Made by a program: the position numbers and the translations under genes
Shown here: positions 1-10,072 of the stretch, in pieces
Layout of the letters: every line of letters begins with the position of its first letter
Position numbering within the stretch: the stretch's first letter is position 1
The notes under the pieces: model-generated
Databases searched by the model: none
The model's input: only the letters and a program-made list of their open reading frames with translations
What the model was told of the DNA's origin: nothing
Origin: Clostridium sp. 12(A)
GTDB lineage: Bacteria; Bacillota; Clostridia; Lachnospirales; Lachnospiraceae
Direction of reading: 5' to 3'
DNA length: 64,000 bases
Assembly: GCA_000526575.1 (NCBI GenBank)
Contig: JAGI01000002.1
Span: 3,411,001-3,475,000, forward strand

Positions 1-85
1 ATAAGATGACCCACTTCCATTTACCTTCTATTTTAGAGATCGTATAATAGATAGGACAATTACCAAATTTAAGATTAAAATCCAT
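1..85 (-). CDS. HxlR-family transcriptional regulator (partial, N-terminus only)
   Basis: Only the first 28 codons are inside the window; the gene runs off the left edge. The readable N-terminus contains the segment CPIYYTISKIEGKWKWVIL, the typical start of HxlR/DUF24 winged-helix regulators (CPI..tl..igGKWk..il). The Cys at residue 10 is at the position of the redox-sensing cysteine of HypR, YodB and QorR. The ATG (complement of 83-85) is preceded by an AGGAGT-like site. It is divergent from the oxidoreductase gene starting at 261. HxlR proteins often control an adjacent quinone or aldehyde oxidoreductase in response to electrophiles or disulfide stress, so local control of that gene is the likely job (inference). 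Confidence 0.8.
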   Translation of the reverse strand, partial: MDFNLKFGNCPIYYTISKIEGKWKWVIL

Positions 86-114
86 GCTCATACTCCTATA
101 CTTACAAATAGTTT

Positions 115-139
115 AGTATATAACATAAATGTTCATACT
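115..139. promoter_or_regulatory. Nested inverted repeat in the HxlR/oxidoreductase intergenic region (candidate operator)
   Basis: Two symmetric half-site pairs lie around one centre: AGTAT (115-119) with ATACT (135-139), and inside them AACAT (122-126) with ATGTT (129-133). It sits between the divergent HxlR and oxidoreductase genes, where an autoregulatory operator of an HxlR dimer is expected. A direct repeat CTTGTAA follows immediately. The assignment rests on symmetry and position only. Confidence 0.45.
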
Positions 140-260
140 TGTAACTTGTAACACTATCATATAAACTTTAAGTGACTTTGTCAAACAGATAAAAATCAAA
201 TGGCAGGTTATCTTGGTATTTTCATAAGAAATAGATTAAATGAAAGGCAGGAGGTTTATC

Positions 261-1256
261 ATGAGAGCGATCATACATGCAGGAACAAGGGGAATACATG
301 GATTACAATATACACAGCAAGCAAACCGATATCCCGGAAAGGGCGAGGTTAAGGTGAGGCTAAAGGCAGCAGGATTGAATCACCGGGATTTGTTTCTTAT
401 GAATTCTCCAGTGGATTTAGAGGCTTCCTTCATTCCTGGATCTGATGGGGCAGGTATCGTTGAAGCCGTTGGAGAAGGAGTTACCAATGTTAAGATAGGG
501 GCAGAGGTTATCATTAATCCCTGTTTGGGCTGGGAGAATATGAATCAGGTTCCCGTCGTCCCTGAAATTCTAGGAGGACCAACAGATGGTACATTAGCTG
601 AATTCGTAATCATTCCTCAGGAAAATGCGATTGAAAAGCCATCTTATTTATCCTGGGAAGAAGCTGGTGTTTTATCTTTATCCGCCATGACCGCCTATAG
701 AGCCCTGTTTACGAAGGGGAATCTACAGCCGGGCGAGCATGTACTTATTCCCGGAATCGGTGGAGGCGTTGCAACGTATGCTGCAATGATGGCAGCTGCA
801 ATTGGTGCAAAGGTCAGCGTGACTTCAAGGCGTGAGGAAAAGCTTGAAATGGCCAGGAAAATGCCCATAAATCAGGCTGTTGACAGTAGGAGTGACTGGA
901 AAGAAAGTATGGGGAGTGGTTCTGTAGATCTTATATTAGACAGCATCGGACCAGCAACGTTCCAAAAATATTTTGACGTAATAAAACCCAATGGAAGAAT
1001 CGTAATGTTTGGAAGTAGTTCAGGAGATGATATTACAATCCCCACAAGAGCTATCTTTTTCCCTCAAATTACAATTACCGGAACTTCCATGGCAAGTGGT
1101 CAGGAATATAAGGATATGGTGGATTTCATGGAAAAGCACTCCATTCACCCCATGGTAGATTCAACCTATTTCTTAAAAGATACTGCTTTAGCATATGAAC
1201 GAATGGAGAAAGGCGAGCAGCTTGGTAATATTTCCATCCTAATACGTGAAGAATAA
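261..1256 (+). CDS. MDR-superfamily NAD(P)-dependent oxidoreductase (quinone oxidoreductase / zinc-type alcohol dehydrogenase-like)
   Basis: The 331-residue protein has the medium-chain dehydrogenase layout: a GroES-like N-terminal domain (AAGLNHRDLFLM, PGSDGAGIVEAVGEGV) and a Rossmann domain with the nucleotide-binding loop GIGGGVATYAA near residue 164, then VTSRREEKLEMA. The structural-zinc cysteine cluster is absent and catalytic-zinc ligands are not evident, so it resembles YogA/quinone-oxidoreductase-type members rather than classical zinc alcohol dehydrogenases. It probably reduces quinones, enals or other carbonyls with NAD(P)H in the cytosol. An in-frame ATG exists at 240, but a perfect AGGAGG (249-254) six bases before the ATG at 261 decides the start. 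It is divergent from an HxlR regulator, a pairing seen in electrophile-responsive systems. The exact substrate cannot be read from sequence. Confidence 0.8.
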   Translation: MRAIIHAGTRGIHGLQYTQQANRYPGKGEVKVRLKAAGLNHRDLFLMNSPVDLEASFIPGSDGAGIVEAVGEGVTNVKIGAEVIINPCLGWENMNQVPVVPEILGGPTDGTLAEFVIIPQENAIEKPSYLSWEEAGVLSLSAMTAYRALFTKGNLQPGEHVLIPGIGGGVATYAAMMAAAIGAKVSVTSRREEKLEMARKMPINQAVDSRSDWKESMGSGSVDLILDSIGPATFQKYFDVIKPNGRIVMFGSSSGDDITIPTRAIFFPQITITGTSMASGQEYKDMVDFMEKHSIHPMVDSTYFLKDTALAYERMEKGEQLGNISILIREE

Positions 1257-1500
1257 AGTCTAATATTTTGAAAATGGCTAATTTATTATGAGAAAGCACA
1301 AAGCGCAATCGCCAGGCTGCTTTCTCATAATACGTTTATAATAATTACTTAAGATTTACAAAACTAATTTTTTAAAATGCGGTTGCGCATGGAAATAACT
1401 TATGATATGCTTTTTTTATCTATTAATAACTCCCTGAAGAAGGATTCATGGATCACAAAAAAGAAATAATTCTTAATGAAACAGGCTGTGGAAACAGTTT
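1257..1500. other. Intergenic region with a 13-bp inverted repeat and a short terminator-like hairpin
   Basis: The gap between the oxidoreductase and the MATE gene is 473 bp. A perfect 13-bp inverted repeat (TTATGAGAAAGCA at 1286-1298, complement at 1318-1330, 19-nt loop) follows the oxidoreductase stop; it lacks a strong U-tract, so it is at best a weak terminator. A second small hairpin (CTGT-GGAA-ACAG, 1486-1497) is followed by eight T residues (1498-1505), which run into the structured repeat described in its own entry. I see no credible small gene here. Confidence 0.5.
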
Positions 1501-1638
1501 TTTTTAATTTCTAGGAAAGTTTTAGGAACTCCCCTATAAAATAAAAAGCACGACCTGCAGGATGCGCATGACGCTTAAGAAGAAGGTGTCACTGAAGTGA
1601 CAGCGTATCAGCGCTAGAGTCTGACTCGTCAGACTCTT
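1501..1638 (+). repeat. Structured dispersed repeat, copy A (upstream of the MATE gene)
   Basis: This 138-nt stretch aligns without gaps to 37452-37589, with about 27 mismatches counted by eye (roughly 80 % identity). Three hairpins are kept: a 5' arm pair of about 21 bp with four mismatches (1501-1521 with 1525-1545), a small stem AGCG/CGCT (1602-1605 with 1612-1615), and a 9-bp terminal stem AGAGTCTGA/TCAGACTCT (1616-1637). The terminal stem is followed by a U-rich stretch. Copy A ends about 90 bp before the MATE start codon. It could be a structured leader RNA or a small palindromic mobile repeat. Confidence 0.75.
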
Positions 1639-1729
1639 TCTTGTTGCAGAATTTTATGATTTATGACATGAATCAGAAAGAACTAAGGTTCTTTGTCGCA
1701 GAGCGCAAAGGAAAGGAATCACACATTCT

Positions 1730-3118
1730 ATGGAACAAAAAGTAACGACACACGAAGGGAATCCCCTTGGCTATCAGCCGGTTGGAAAGCTTCTCTCCCA
1801 GTTTGCCATGCCGGCGATTATTTCCATGCTGGTAAACTCAATCTATAACATCGTTGACCAGATCTTTATTGGACAAGGAATCGGATATCTGGGAAATGCC
1901 GCAACAACCATTGCATTTCCCGTTGTAACGATTGTACTTGCCCTGTCCACCCTTCTTGGTGCAGGAGGAAGTGCCTATGCAGCCATTAAGCTGGGGGAGA
2001 AAAAAGAGGAACAAGCAGAAAAAACTCTGGGAACCGTGACTGTTTTAACGATTCTTTCAAGCATTGTTTTAATGATTGCATGCTTTCTGTTTTTAGATCC
2101 CATGCTAAGGCTCTTTGGAGCAACGGATAATACTATGGTATATGCAAGACAGTATACGGCTGTTATGCTAATCGGTACTCCCTTTAATATGATAAGTGTG
2201 GTGCTGAGCAACATGGCAAGAACCGATGGAAGTCCTACTCTGTCCATGTACGCCATTTTAGTGGGTGCGGTTATTAACACAATCCTAAATCCAATCTATA
2301 TCTTTATTTTTCACTGGGGAGTAAGCGGTTCTGCCTTTGCGACCATTACTTCTCAGTTCATCTCGGCGGCATTCTTAACCTCTTACTTTGTAACCAGGGG
2401 TAAGCATATGAGATTCCGCAAATGCTATATGAAAATCGATCCTCAGATTTTTCGGTCAGCTTTCTCTCTTGGAATGTCAAGCGGTATCACACAGATTGCT
2501 TCTACGATTTTACAGATTGTGTTAAATAATTCTCTGGTCTTTTACGGAAATCATTCTGAGGTTGGAGGAGATGTAGCCTTAAGTGCTATGGGTATTGTCA
2601 GTAAGATCAGTATGACCTTGGTTTCCATCTGTATTGGAATTGGTATTGGTTCTCAGCCGATTTTAGGATTTAATAAGGGAGCCGGGCAGCCAAAGAGGGT
2701 AAAGAGAACCTTCCTGTTAGCAGCAGCGGCCTCAACCTCGGTTTCTTTTGTGGGCTGGCTTGCCTGTCAGATATTCCCAGGTCCTATTTTGAGTATTTTT
2801 GGCACACAGGATGCGGAATTTTCTTATTTTGCAATTCGATGCTTAAAGGTATTTATGTTAGGAATTTTTACTGCCGGTTTCCAGGTGGTGGTGACCAGCT
2901 ATTTCCAGTCCACCGGACAGCCGCTAAAGGCTTCCATACTGTCCATGCTGCGTCAGCTTTTGCTGCTGATTCCTCTCGTACTCATTCTGCCGCTACATTT
3001 TGGGCTTGATGGAATTTTGTATGCGGGCCCGCTTGCAGATATTTTATCTGCGATCATAGTCAGCCAGTTTGTAATACGGGAGATGAAGAAGCTGGACAAA
3101 GTCTGCAAGGAGGCTTAA
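1730..3118 (+). CDS. MATE-family multidrug efflux transporter
   Basis: The 462-residue polytopic membrane protein has about twelve hydrophobic segments in two six-helix halves. The first half contains the family signature PAIISMLVNSIYNIVDQIFIGQ (a MepA/NorM-type start). Such proteins exchange Na+ or H+ for cationic drugs, dyes or metabolites across the cytoplasmic membrane. Length and topology are normal for MATE. An AAGGAA-type site lies about 13 bp before the ATG. The upstream untranslated region contains structured repeat copy A, which might influence expression. The alpha/beta hydrolase gene starts 30 bp downstream on the same strand, so the two may be co-transcribed. The substrate is unknown. 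Confidence 0.9.
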   Translation: MEQKVTTHEGNPLGYQPVGKLLSQFAMPAIISMLVNSIYNIVDQIFIGQGIGYLGNAATTIAFPVVTIVLALSTLLGAGGSAYAAIKLGEKKEEQAEKTLGTVTVLTILSSIVLMIACFLFLDPMLRLFGATDNTMVYARQYTAVMLIGTPFNMISVVLSNMARTDGSPTLSMYAILVGAVINTILNPIYIFIFHWGVSGSAFATITSQFISAAFLTSYFVTRGKHMRFRKCYMKIDPQIFRSAFSLGMSSGITQIASTILQIVLNNSLVFYGNHSEVGGDVALSAMGIVSKISMTLVSICIGIGIGSQPILGFNKGAGQPKRVKRTFLLAAAASTSVSFVGWLACQIFPGPILSIFGTQDAEFSYFAIRCLKVFMLGIFTAGFQVVVTSYFQSTGQPLKASILSMLRQLLLLIPLVLILPLHFGLDGILYAGPLADILSAIIVSQFVIREMKKLDKVCKEA

Positions 3119-3148
3119 TTCTGCCAGTAGGGAAAGGGGAGATTTATC

Positions 3149-4036
3149 ATGAGTTTAAAAGCAGAGAAAGCAAAGCTTTTTGCGAAATGGGGAAAAGCAA
3201 ATCGGAAAATGGCACTGGAGCTGGAGCAGCCAGCGCGTGGAAGCTTTGAACTGGATCCTTTAAAGTTTACAAAACGGGTTCGGGTCAAGACCTTTGATGT
3301 CAACGGCTTTTATGGAGTCACCATTAACGGAAGCTACCCTAAGAATGCCCATATTCTTATGCTTCCGGGAGGGGCCTATACCTTAGAACCCACGGAACGA
3401 ACCAGGGAAATCGGGGAATACCTTGCCGTATATGAAGGCTTTAAGGTATCCATTTTCCAGTATCCCCTTTCCCCGGAATATTCGGCACTGAACGCTCATG
3501 AGTGCCTGATGGAAGCATATTCCAGTTTAAGAAAGGAATATCCGGAGGACGATTTTTTCCTTTTTGGAGATTTTTCCGGAGGTGGACTGGCCTTATCCTT
3601 TTTGCAGGTGCTGAGAGATAAGGGAGAGCTTCCGATGCCGGTTAAGACGGCAGTGGTATCTCCATGGCTTGATATCGCGCTGGAAAATCCCAAGATCAAG
3701 CTATTTCAGAAAACAGATGTTATCTTACCTTTAGAAGCGTTAAGAGAGGCTGGCAGGAAATACTGTGGACCGCTGGAAAATGATCATCCTATGGTTTCTC
3801 CCTTATACGGAGACTGGAATGGTCTGGGTCCTATCCTAATATTCTCGGGAACAGAGGAGATATTGACACCGGATTGTGAGCTTTTGGCAGAAAAGGCCGG
3901 CAAATTAGAAGGAACAGAAATCATCTATAAAAAAGGTGCCGGCATGTTCCACGACTGGATTAAAGTTCCAAGCAAGGAGACAGACGGAACGTTTAAACTG
4001 ATTTGTTCTTTTTTTAGGGATGAGGACTGGGAATAA
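3149..4036 (+). CDS. Alpha/beta-hydrolase (HSL-type esterase/lipase-like)
   Basis: The 295-residue cytosolic protein has the order of hormone-sensitive-lipase-type hydrolases: an oxyanion-loop-like segment LMLPGGAYTLEP, the nucleophile elbow GDFSGGGLA with Ser143, an acid candidate in the region after FSGTEEILTPD, and a C-terminal His268 in GMFHDWI. It has no signal peptide. The usual HGGG reads PGGA here and GDSAGG reads GDFSGG, both tolerated variants. It probably hydrolyses a short acyl ester; the substrate is not predictable. An AAAGGGGAG site precedes the ATG. It lies 30 bp after the MATE gene and ends at a strong terminator. Confidence 0.8.
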   Translation: MSLKAEKAKLFAKWGKANRKMALELEQPARGSFELDPLKFTKRVRVKTFDVNGFYGVTINGSYPKNAHILMLPGGAYTLEPTERTREIGEYLAVYEGFKVSIFQYPLSPEYSALNAHECLMEAYSSLRKEYPEDDFFLFGDFSGGGLALSFLQVLRDKGELPMPVKTAVVSPWLDIALENPKIKLFQKTDVILPLEALREAGRKYCGPLENDHPMVSPLYGDWNGLGPILIFSGTEEILTPDCELLAEKAGKLEGTEIIYKKGAGMFHDWIKVPSKETDGTFKLICSFFRDEDWE

Positions 4037-4061
4037 AAAGTGAAGACATGATTAAATCATG

Positions 4062-4113
4062 AAACACCCCTTGTGGGACAGGCTGGATCCTGTCTCACAA
4101 AGGGGTGTTTTTT
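4062..4113 (+). terminator. Rho-independent terminator after the alpha/beta-hydrolase
   Basis: A long GC-rich stem pairs AACACCCCTTGTG with CACAAAGGGGTGTT, with inner GGACAGG/CCTGTCT and a short loop, ending in TTTTTT. The 5' arm begins with an A-run, so it can also act on the convergent glycosidase transcript. Confidence 0.9.
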
Positions 4114-4162
4114 GTCATGATTATAACGACGCCTTAGCGCCAGATTCTGGCAAGCCAGACTT

Positions 4163-5443
4163 TTATTTTTGTGGTGTCAAAAAGAGAAGAACATCATCCT
4201 GGAAACTGTGCATGGAGACTTTTGTGCTGTTTTCTTTTTCTTCAATCCCTACCCTGGCGATGCGCCGATCGGATAAATTAATGGCTTTCGCCTGGTATCC
4301 ATGAAGTTCTTTCTTTATTAGAAGCTCCGTGGGATAGGGCATATAGATTAAATACTGTCCCTGGGCTGTCATGGCCATGCGGATATCAGAGGATTTCTCC
4401 TCCAAAAGGTCTGACGCCGGAATCAGCTCATCAACAATGGTTCTCTCCATAAAATCAGCCAGATATCCGTAATCCCAGGCACCGGGAAAGAGTAAGGCTT
4501 CCTGCATGGAAAAGGATTTGTCAAACCCCTCCCCCATAACAGGATTGGGCTGTTTGCCGCTTTTTTTCCAGTTCCACACCCCATGGGCTCCGTAGGTGAT
4601 TCCGGCACAGGCCCCGGATAAAAGGCTGCTAAAGGCAGCCTTTCGGATATCAAAGGGCTGGAATCTGCCGTACATATTTCGGCTGTAGCCCATCTGCTCG
4701 TAACAGGGCTCTGCATTGATCACAGGTTTTTTCGGGTAATCCCGGTAGAACTTTTCTGCCAGAACGTATGCCATTTGCTGGCCGTCTGCATTGTGCCCTG
4801 ACTGGTACATATAAAAGCTGATCCGATCTAAAAAGGATTCCGGTATATAATCATATCCACGTTTGATATGCATTGCTTTTAAGGAATCCGGTGACATCTG
4901 ACAAGCCACAGACAGGGCTGCTTCGTAATAATCCACAGACTCCGGGGTATCAAAATCGGTGTCACCGCTTACCATGTAAATTGGTTCAAATTCCTCAAAT
5001 GCTTCCACGACTTTTTTGGTATAAGGCTCTACAAGCTCTCTTGGCATGATGTAATCGCTCTTCATCCTGCTTCCCCAGGTGCCGGGAACAAAATTCAGCC
5101 ATAAGACTACAAGGGCCAGCTGAAAGCCTTTTTCCCTTGCCATTTTGCACATGGTCCTTGCTCGTTCAAAATAGGCGTCATTCCATTTGGTATAATCAAA
5201 TATAATACCGTCTTGTGTTTCAAATGGGTACACCCCGACATCGGACATGCAGCGGTCCCATTGTGGCAGAATATTGATCTGCAGTACGGTAAAGCCCTGT
5301 GCCCAGCGTTTCTCCAGATAAAATTCCCACTCATCCATTGTGGCAGAAGTAAAGGCACTCCAAACGGTGTCTGCAAGATAAAAGAATCTTTGCCCGTCCA
5401 GTTTAAAAGTCCTGCCATCCTCATTTATCTTTAGCCTGCTCAT
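4163..5443 (-). CDS. DUF4038/GH140-like intracellular glycoside hydrolase (apiosidase-like)
   Basis: The 426-residue TIM-barrel protein resembles the DUF4038 family, whose characterised members include GH140 apiosidases. Visible markers are the N-terminal segment RFFYLADTVWSAF, the strand-end motif VSGDTDFD (Asp161/Asp163) and VINAEPCYEQMGY (Glu245), matching the positions of the acidic catalytic pair in the family. There is no signal peptide, so it acts in the cytosol, which fits a substrate that arrives through the upstream PTS. An ATG exists at 5455, but that codon and the following bases form the GGAGG site for the ATG at 5443, six bases later, so 5443 is preferred. The gene is the second of an operon behind the PTS permease, whose stop codon is only 16 bp upstream. 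Substrate assignment to an apioside is inference. Confidence 0.7.
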   Translation of the reverse strand: MSRLKINEDGRTFKLDGQRFFYLADTVWSAFTSATMDEWEFYLEKRWAQGFTVLQINILPQWDRCMSDVGVYPFETQDGIIFDYTKWNDAYFERARTMCKMAREKGFQLALVVLWLNFVPGTWGSRMKSDYIMPRELVEPYTKKVVEAFEEFEPIYMVSGDTDFDTPESVDYYEAALSVACQMSPDSLKAMHIKRGYDYIPESFLDRISFYMYQSGHNADGQQMAYVLAEKFYRDYPKKPVINAEPCYEQMGYSRNMYGRFQPFDIRKAAFSSLLSGACAGITYGAHGVWNWKKSGKQPNPVMGEGFDKSFSMQEALLFPGAWDYGYLADFMERTIVDELIPASDLLEEKSSDIRMAMTAQGQYLIYMPYPTELLIKKELHGYQAKAINLSDRRIARVGIEEKENSTKVSMHSFQDDVLLFLTPQK

Positions 5444-5459
5444 TGGCGCCTCCATTTCT

Positions 5460-7382
<1,923 letters not shown>

Positions 7383-7384
7383 TT

Positions 7385-7413
7385 ATACTAGCATCACCAA
7401 AATGGAGGTTCAA
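7385..7413 (-). promoter_or_regulatory. Sigma-A-like promoter of the PTS-glycosidase operon
   Basis: On the minus strand a -35 TTGAAC (complement of 7408-7413) is separated by 17 bp from a -10 TAGTAT (complement of 7385-7390). It lies about 65 bp upstream of the PTS start codon. Confidence 0.5.
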
Positions 7414-7486
7414 TCCCCACCGGATTTTTCTCTATCTGTGTTAAAATATTACATGAAAACAATATTAAAATTAATTTTTTTGTGCA

Positions 7487-7529
7487 CATCACCCATGGAT
7501 TTAAATTTTCTTTAAATCCATGGGCGATG
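7487..7529. terminator. 19-bp inverted repeat directly after the LacI regulator stop codon
   Basis: CATCACCCATGG plus ATTTAAA (7487-7505) pairs with 7511-7529 with one mismatch and a 5-nt loop. It begins one base past the stop codon of the LacI gene (minus strand). Neither side has a proper U-tract in the minus transcript (GTGCACAAAAAAA follows), so it is an imperfect terminator candidate and might instead be an RNA-stability hairpin or a DNA site. Confidence 0.5.
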
Positions 7530-7530
7530 G

Positions 7531-8577
7531 TTAATGGTAAATATATTTCTTTTTATCAAATACACTGTCTCCTTCTATCAGCCGGGTTCTGTAATAGACC
7601 CTGACGATTTCATCTTCCTTATCTGTCAGTCGGCGGATCAGATGCTTCATGCCGGCCAGGTGCCTGTTTGTATGGGTTCCTTTGATAAGAGTCAGATTAA
7701 GGCCGGGAATGCTCTGTATAGGAAGGGCGTCAAAACCAATCAGGGAGATTTCTCTGGGTATTTTCATATTCCGCTCCAGGAGAGCCTTTGTGGTACCCAG
7801 GGTAATAACAGAGCTTTCCAGTACAAAGGCAGTCGTTTTTAAAATCCCCCGGTCTAGGTACTGATTCATGGCATCATAAACGTCATCAACCGTATCTCCC
7901 AGGCGGAGAATCCGGTTGGTGCCATCTCCGCACTGGCGTACTTCCATTTCTTCGATAAAAGCCTTTCTTCGCTCTGAAAAGTTAAATATATCAATGGACT
8001 GTGCCAGATAAACAATATGGCTGTGCCCTTTGTCCACCAGATAATCCACTCCCCGCCTTATGCCTTCTCTGTTATCCACCAGGTAGCTGTCAGCCTCCAG
8101 CTCATAGAACAGATTGTCTCCAATTACGATAGGAATGTTTAATCTTAAAAAGGGATAAACATCACTCCCCATCATTTCCGCAGCCATGAAATAGATTCCT
8201 TTGATGTTCCTTTCCCTGATTTTCGTTAACATTTCTTCCAGATTCCCGGTTTTTTCATAAAATACTTCGTATGAAAAACAGTATCCGCTAAGGGCGCAGA
8301 GAGATTCCATATCTTCAAACAAGCGGGAGACGGGCTGGTTTGCAATTTGTTTCAGTATGAGTCCATGCTTAATGTAAGTTAAAAATAATATGGTCCCCTT
8401 GTTATCAGCTTTCATAAGCCTGCTCTTTCTTTGCTCTGCCCGTTCCATTTCTTCTATATAATTAAAAACCCGCTTTCTGGTCTCTTCATTCACTCCGGGC
8501 TTATGATTTAAAACTAGGGATACGGTTGCTGGCGACAGCTTAAGTGCTGACGCAATATCCTTGGATTTGATTCGCAT
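7531..8577 (-). CDS. LacI-family transcriptional regulator
   Basis: The 348-residue protein starts with a LacI-type helix-turn-helix (RIKSKDIASALKLSPATVSLVLNHKPGVNEETRKRV) and continues as a periplasmic-binding-protein-like sensor domain. It should bind a sugar or sugar phosphate and control the surrounding carbohydrate genes. The frame is open to a GTG at 8589, but a GAGGTG site about nine bases ahead makes the ATG at 8577 the better start. It lies about 50 bp downstream of the FGGY kinase on the same strand and so is probably the last gene of the isomerase-transketolase-kinase operon; the PTS operon follows it. A second, different LacI regulator flanks the island at 13.4 kb. Confidence 0.88.
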   Translation of the reverse strand: MRIKSKDIASALKLSPATVSLVLNHKPGVNEETRKRVFNYIEEMERAEQRKSRLMKADNKGTILFLTYIKHGLILKQIANQPVSRLFEDMESLCALSGYCFSYEVFYEKTGNLEEMLTKIRERNIKGIYFMAAEMMGSDVYPFLRLNIPIVIGDNLFYELEADSYLVDNREGIRRGVDYLVDKGHSHIVYLAQSIDIFNFSERRKAFIEEMEVRQCGDGTNRILRLGDTVDDVYDAMNQYLDRGILKTTAFVLESSVITLGTTKALLERNMKIPREISLIGFDALPIQSIPGLNLTLIKGTHTNRHLAGMKHLIRRLTDKEDEIVRVYYRTRLIEGDSVFDKKKYIYH

Positions 8578-8627
8578 GATGTTTATCACCTCACTTTATT
8601 ATTTACCAGATATTCTTTAGAAATTTA

Positions 8628-10070
8628 TTAAATCTTAGAAAGAGCCTCATTCCATTGGTTCACACGCCTGATTCTTGTCTGGGAATCCATAGCTGGGGTA
8701 TAGATATCATACTCTATTTGCCCAAATATTTCTTCTTCTTTTGAAATTCCGGCTGCCATGCCTGCCAGATAGGCAACACCGATGGCAGAAAGCTCCTCCT
8801 GTCTGGAGGCCCGAAGTGTCTGTCTTGCAATATCACTTTGAAACTGCATCAATCGGCTGTTTTTTGCAGGTCCTCCGTCTACACACAATTCCTTTAAGCT
8901 GCAAGCACTGTCCCGTTCCATAGCATTTAGAACATCCATGACCTGGAAGGCGATGCTGTCTAGGGCGGCTTTTGCAATTTCTGCCCTTCCAGTCGTCCGG
9001 CTCATTCCCCATAGAACTGCCTTCGCATCCTCCTTCCAGTAAGGCGCGGAAAGACCGGTAAAGGCCGGAACAAGAACGGTGCTATCCTCAGGATTAGAAA
9101 TGGCGGCCAGCTCCTCCGCCTCTTTGGCGGAGGAAATCAGCTTTAAGTCATTTTGAAGCCAGGATATTACTGCCCCGGCATAATGGATATTTCCCTCCAG
9201 TACAAACTCCACCTTTCCGTCAATTCCCCAGGCAAGAGAAGTGGCAAGTCCTGCATGGCTGGCGGCAAAGGTACTTCCTATGTTCATCATAATGGAAGAG
9301 CCAGTTCCATAGGTGGCCTTTGCCATGCCCTTACAATGGCATTTCTGGCCGAAGAGCGCACTGTGGGAATCTCCCATGACCCCATGAATGGGTATTTTTT
9401 TATTTAGGAATCCCCCAAAGTCTGTATAACCAAAGCAGGCATTGCTGTCCATCACTTCGGGAAGAGATGTCATCGGAATGCCAAAAAGTTGGCACAGCTC
9501 CTGGTCCCAGCAAAGTGTATGGAGGTTAAAGAGCTGAGTGCGGGAAGCGTTGGAATAATCGGTATAAAAACTTAACCCATCTGTCAGCTTATAGATAAGC
9601 CAGCTATCCATGGTCCCAAGGCAAAAGGGTTCCTTGGGCCTTAGGTGGGTAAGGAGCCAGGCCATCTTTGAAGCCGGATAATAGGGGGATAGAGAAAGTC
9701 CGGTCTTTTCCCGGACCATTTCCTTTTCCTCCTGAAATCGCTCTGTGATTTCTTTTGCCCTGGCGCACTGCCACACCACGGCATGTGCCAGAGGATTGCC
9801 CAATTTATCCCATAAAGCAGTGGTCTCCCTCTGATTACTGATACCAACAGCCGCAATGCTTGCAGCATCTATTCCAGTTTTATCCACTACATCCCGGACG
9901 GATTGGAGGGTGTTTTCATAGATTTCAGTCAGGTCATGGGATACCCAGCCATGTTCCGTTATGATCTGCTGATGCTTTAAGTCAGCTCTGCCTACAAAAC
10001 GTCCTTTTTCATCAAACAGGACAGCCTTTGTTGCCTGGGTACTCTGGTCAATTGCAATTATATATTTCAT
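8628..10070 (-). CDS. FGGY-family carbohydrate kinase (glycerol-kinase-like)
   Basis: The 480-residue protein has the two actin-like FGGY domains. The N-terminal phosphate loop is AIDQSTQATKAVLFD, followed by ISNQRETTALWDKLGNPLAHAVVWQC, closest in style to glycerol kinases. The C-terminal half has GNIHYAGAVISWL and the ATP-binding LCVDGGPAKNSRLMQFQSDI. It phosphorylates a polyol or ketose with ATP in the cytosol. The gene starts 2 bp after the transketolase C-subunit stop and shares its operon. Next to a sugar isomerase and a split transketolase, a ketose such as apulose or xylulose is more likely than glycerol as substrate (inference); in the known apiose route the apulose kinase is an FGGY protein. 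Confidence 0.8.
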   Translation of the reverse strand: MKYIIAIDQSTQATKAVLFDEKGRFVGRADLKHQQIITEHGWVSHDLTEIYENTLQSVRDVVDKTGIDAASIAAVGISNQRETTALWDKLGNPLAHAVVWQCARAKEITERFQEEKEMVREKTGLSLSPYYPASKMAWLLTHLRPKEPFCLGTMDSWLIYKLTDGLSFYTDYSNASRTQLFNLHTLCWDQELCQLFGIPMTSLPEVMDSNACFGYTDFGGFLNKKIPIHGVMGDSHSALFGQKCHCKGMAKATYGTGSSIMMNIGSTFAASHAGLATSLAWGIDGKVEFVLEGNIHYAGAVISWLQNDLKLISSAKEAEELAAISNPEDSTVLVPAFTGLSAPYWKEDAKAVLWGMSRTTGRAEIAKAALDSIAFQVMDVLNAMERDSACSLKELCVDGGPAKNSRLMQFQSDIARQTLRASRQEELSAIGVAYLAGMAAGISKEEEIFGQIEYDIYTPAMDSQTRIRRVNQWNEALSKI

Positions 10071-10072
10071 TG

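Noticed and set aside
4059..4304. 81-codon plus-strand frame starting in the terminator
   Set aside because: Its start codon is inside the terminator stem and its body is antisense to the glycosidase gene.
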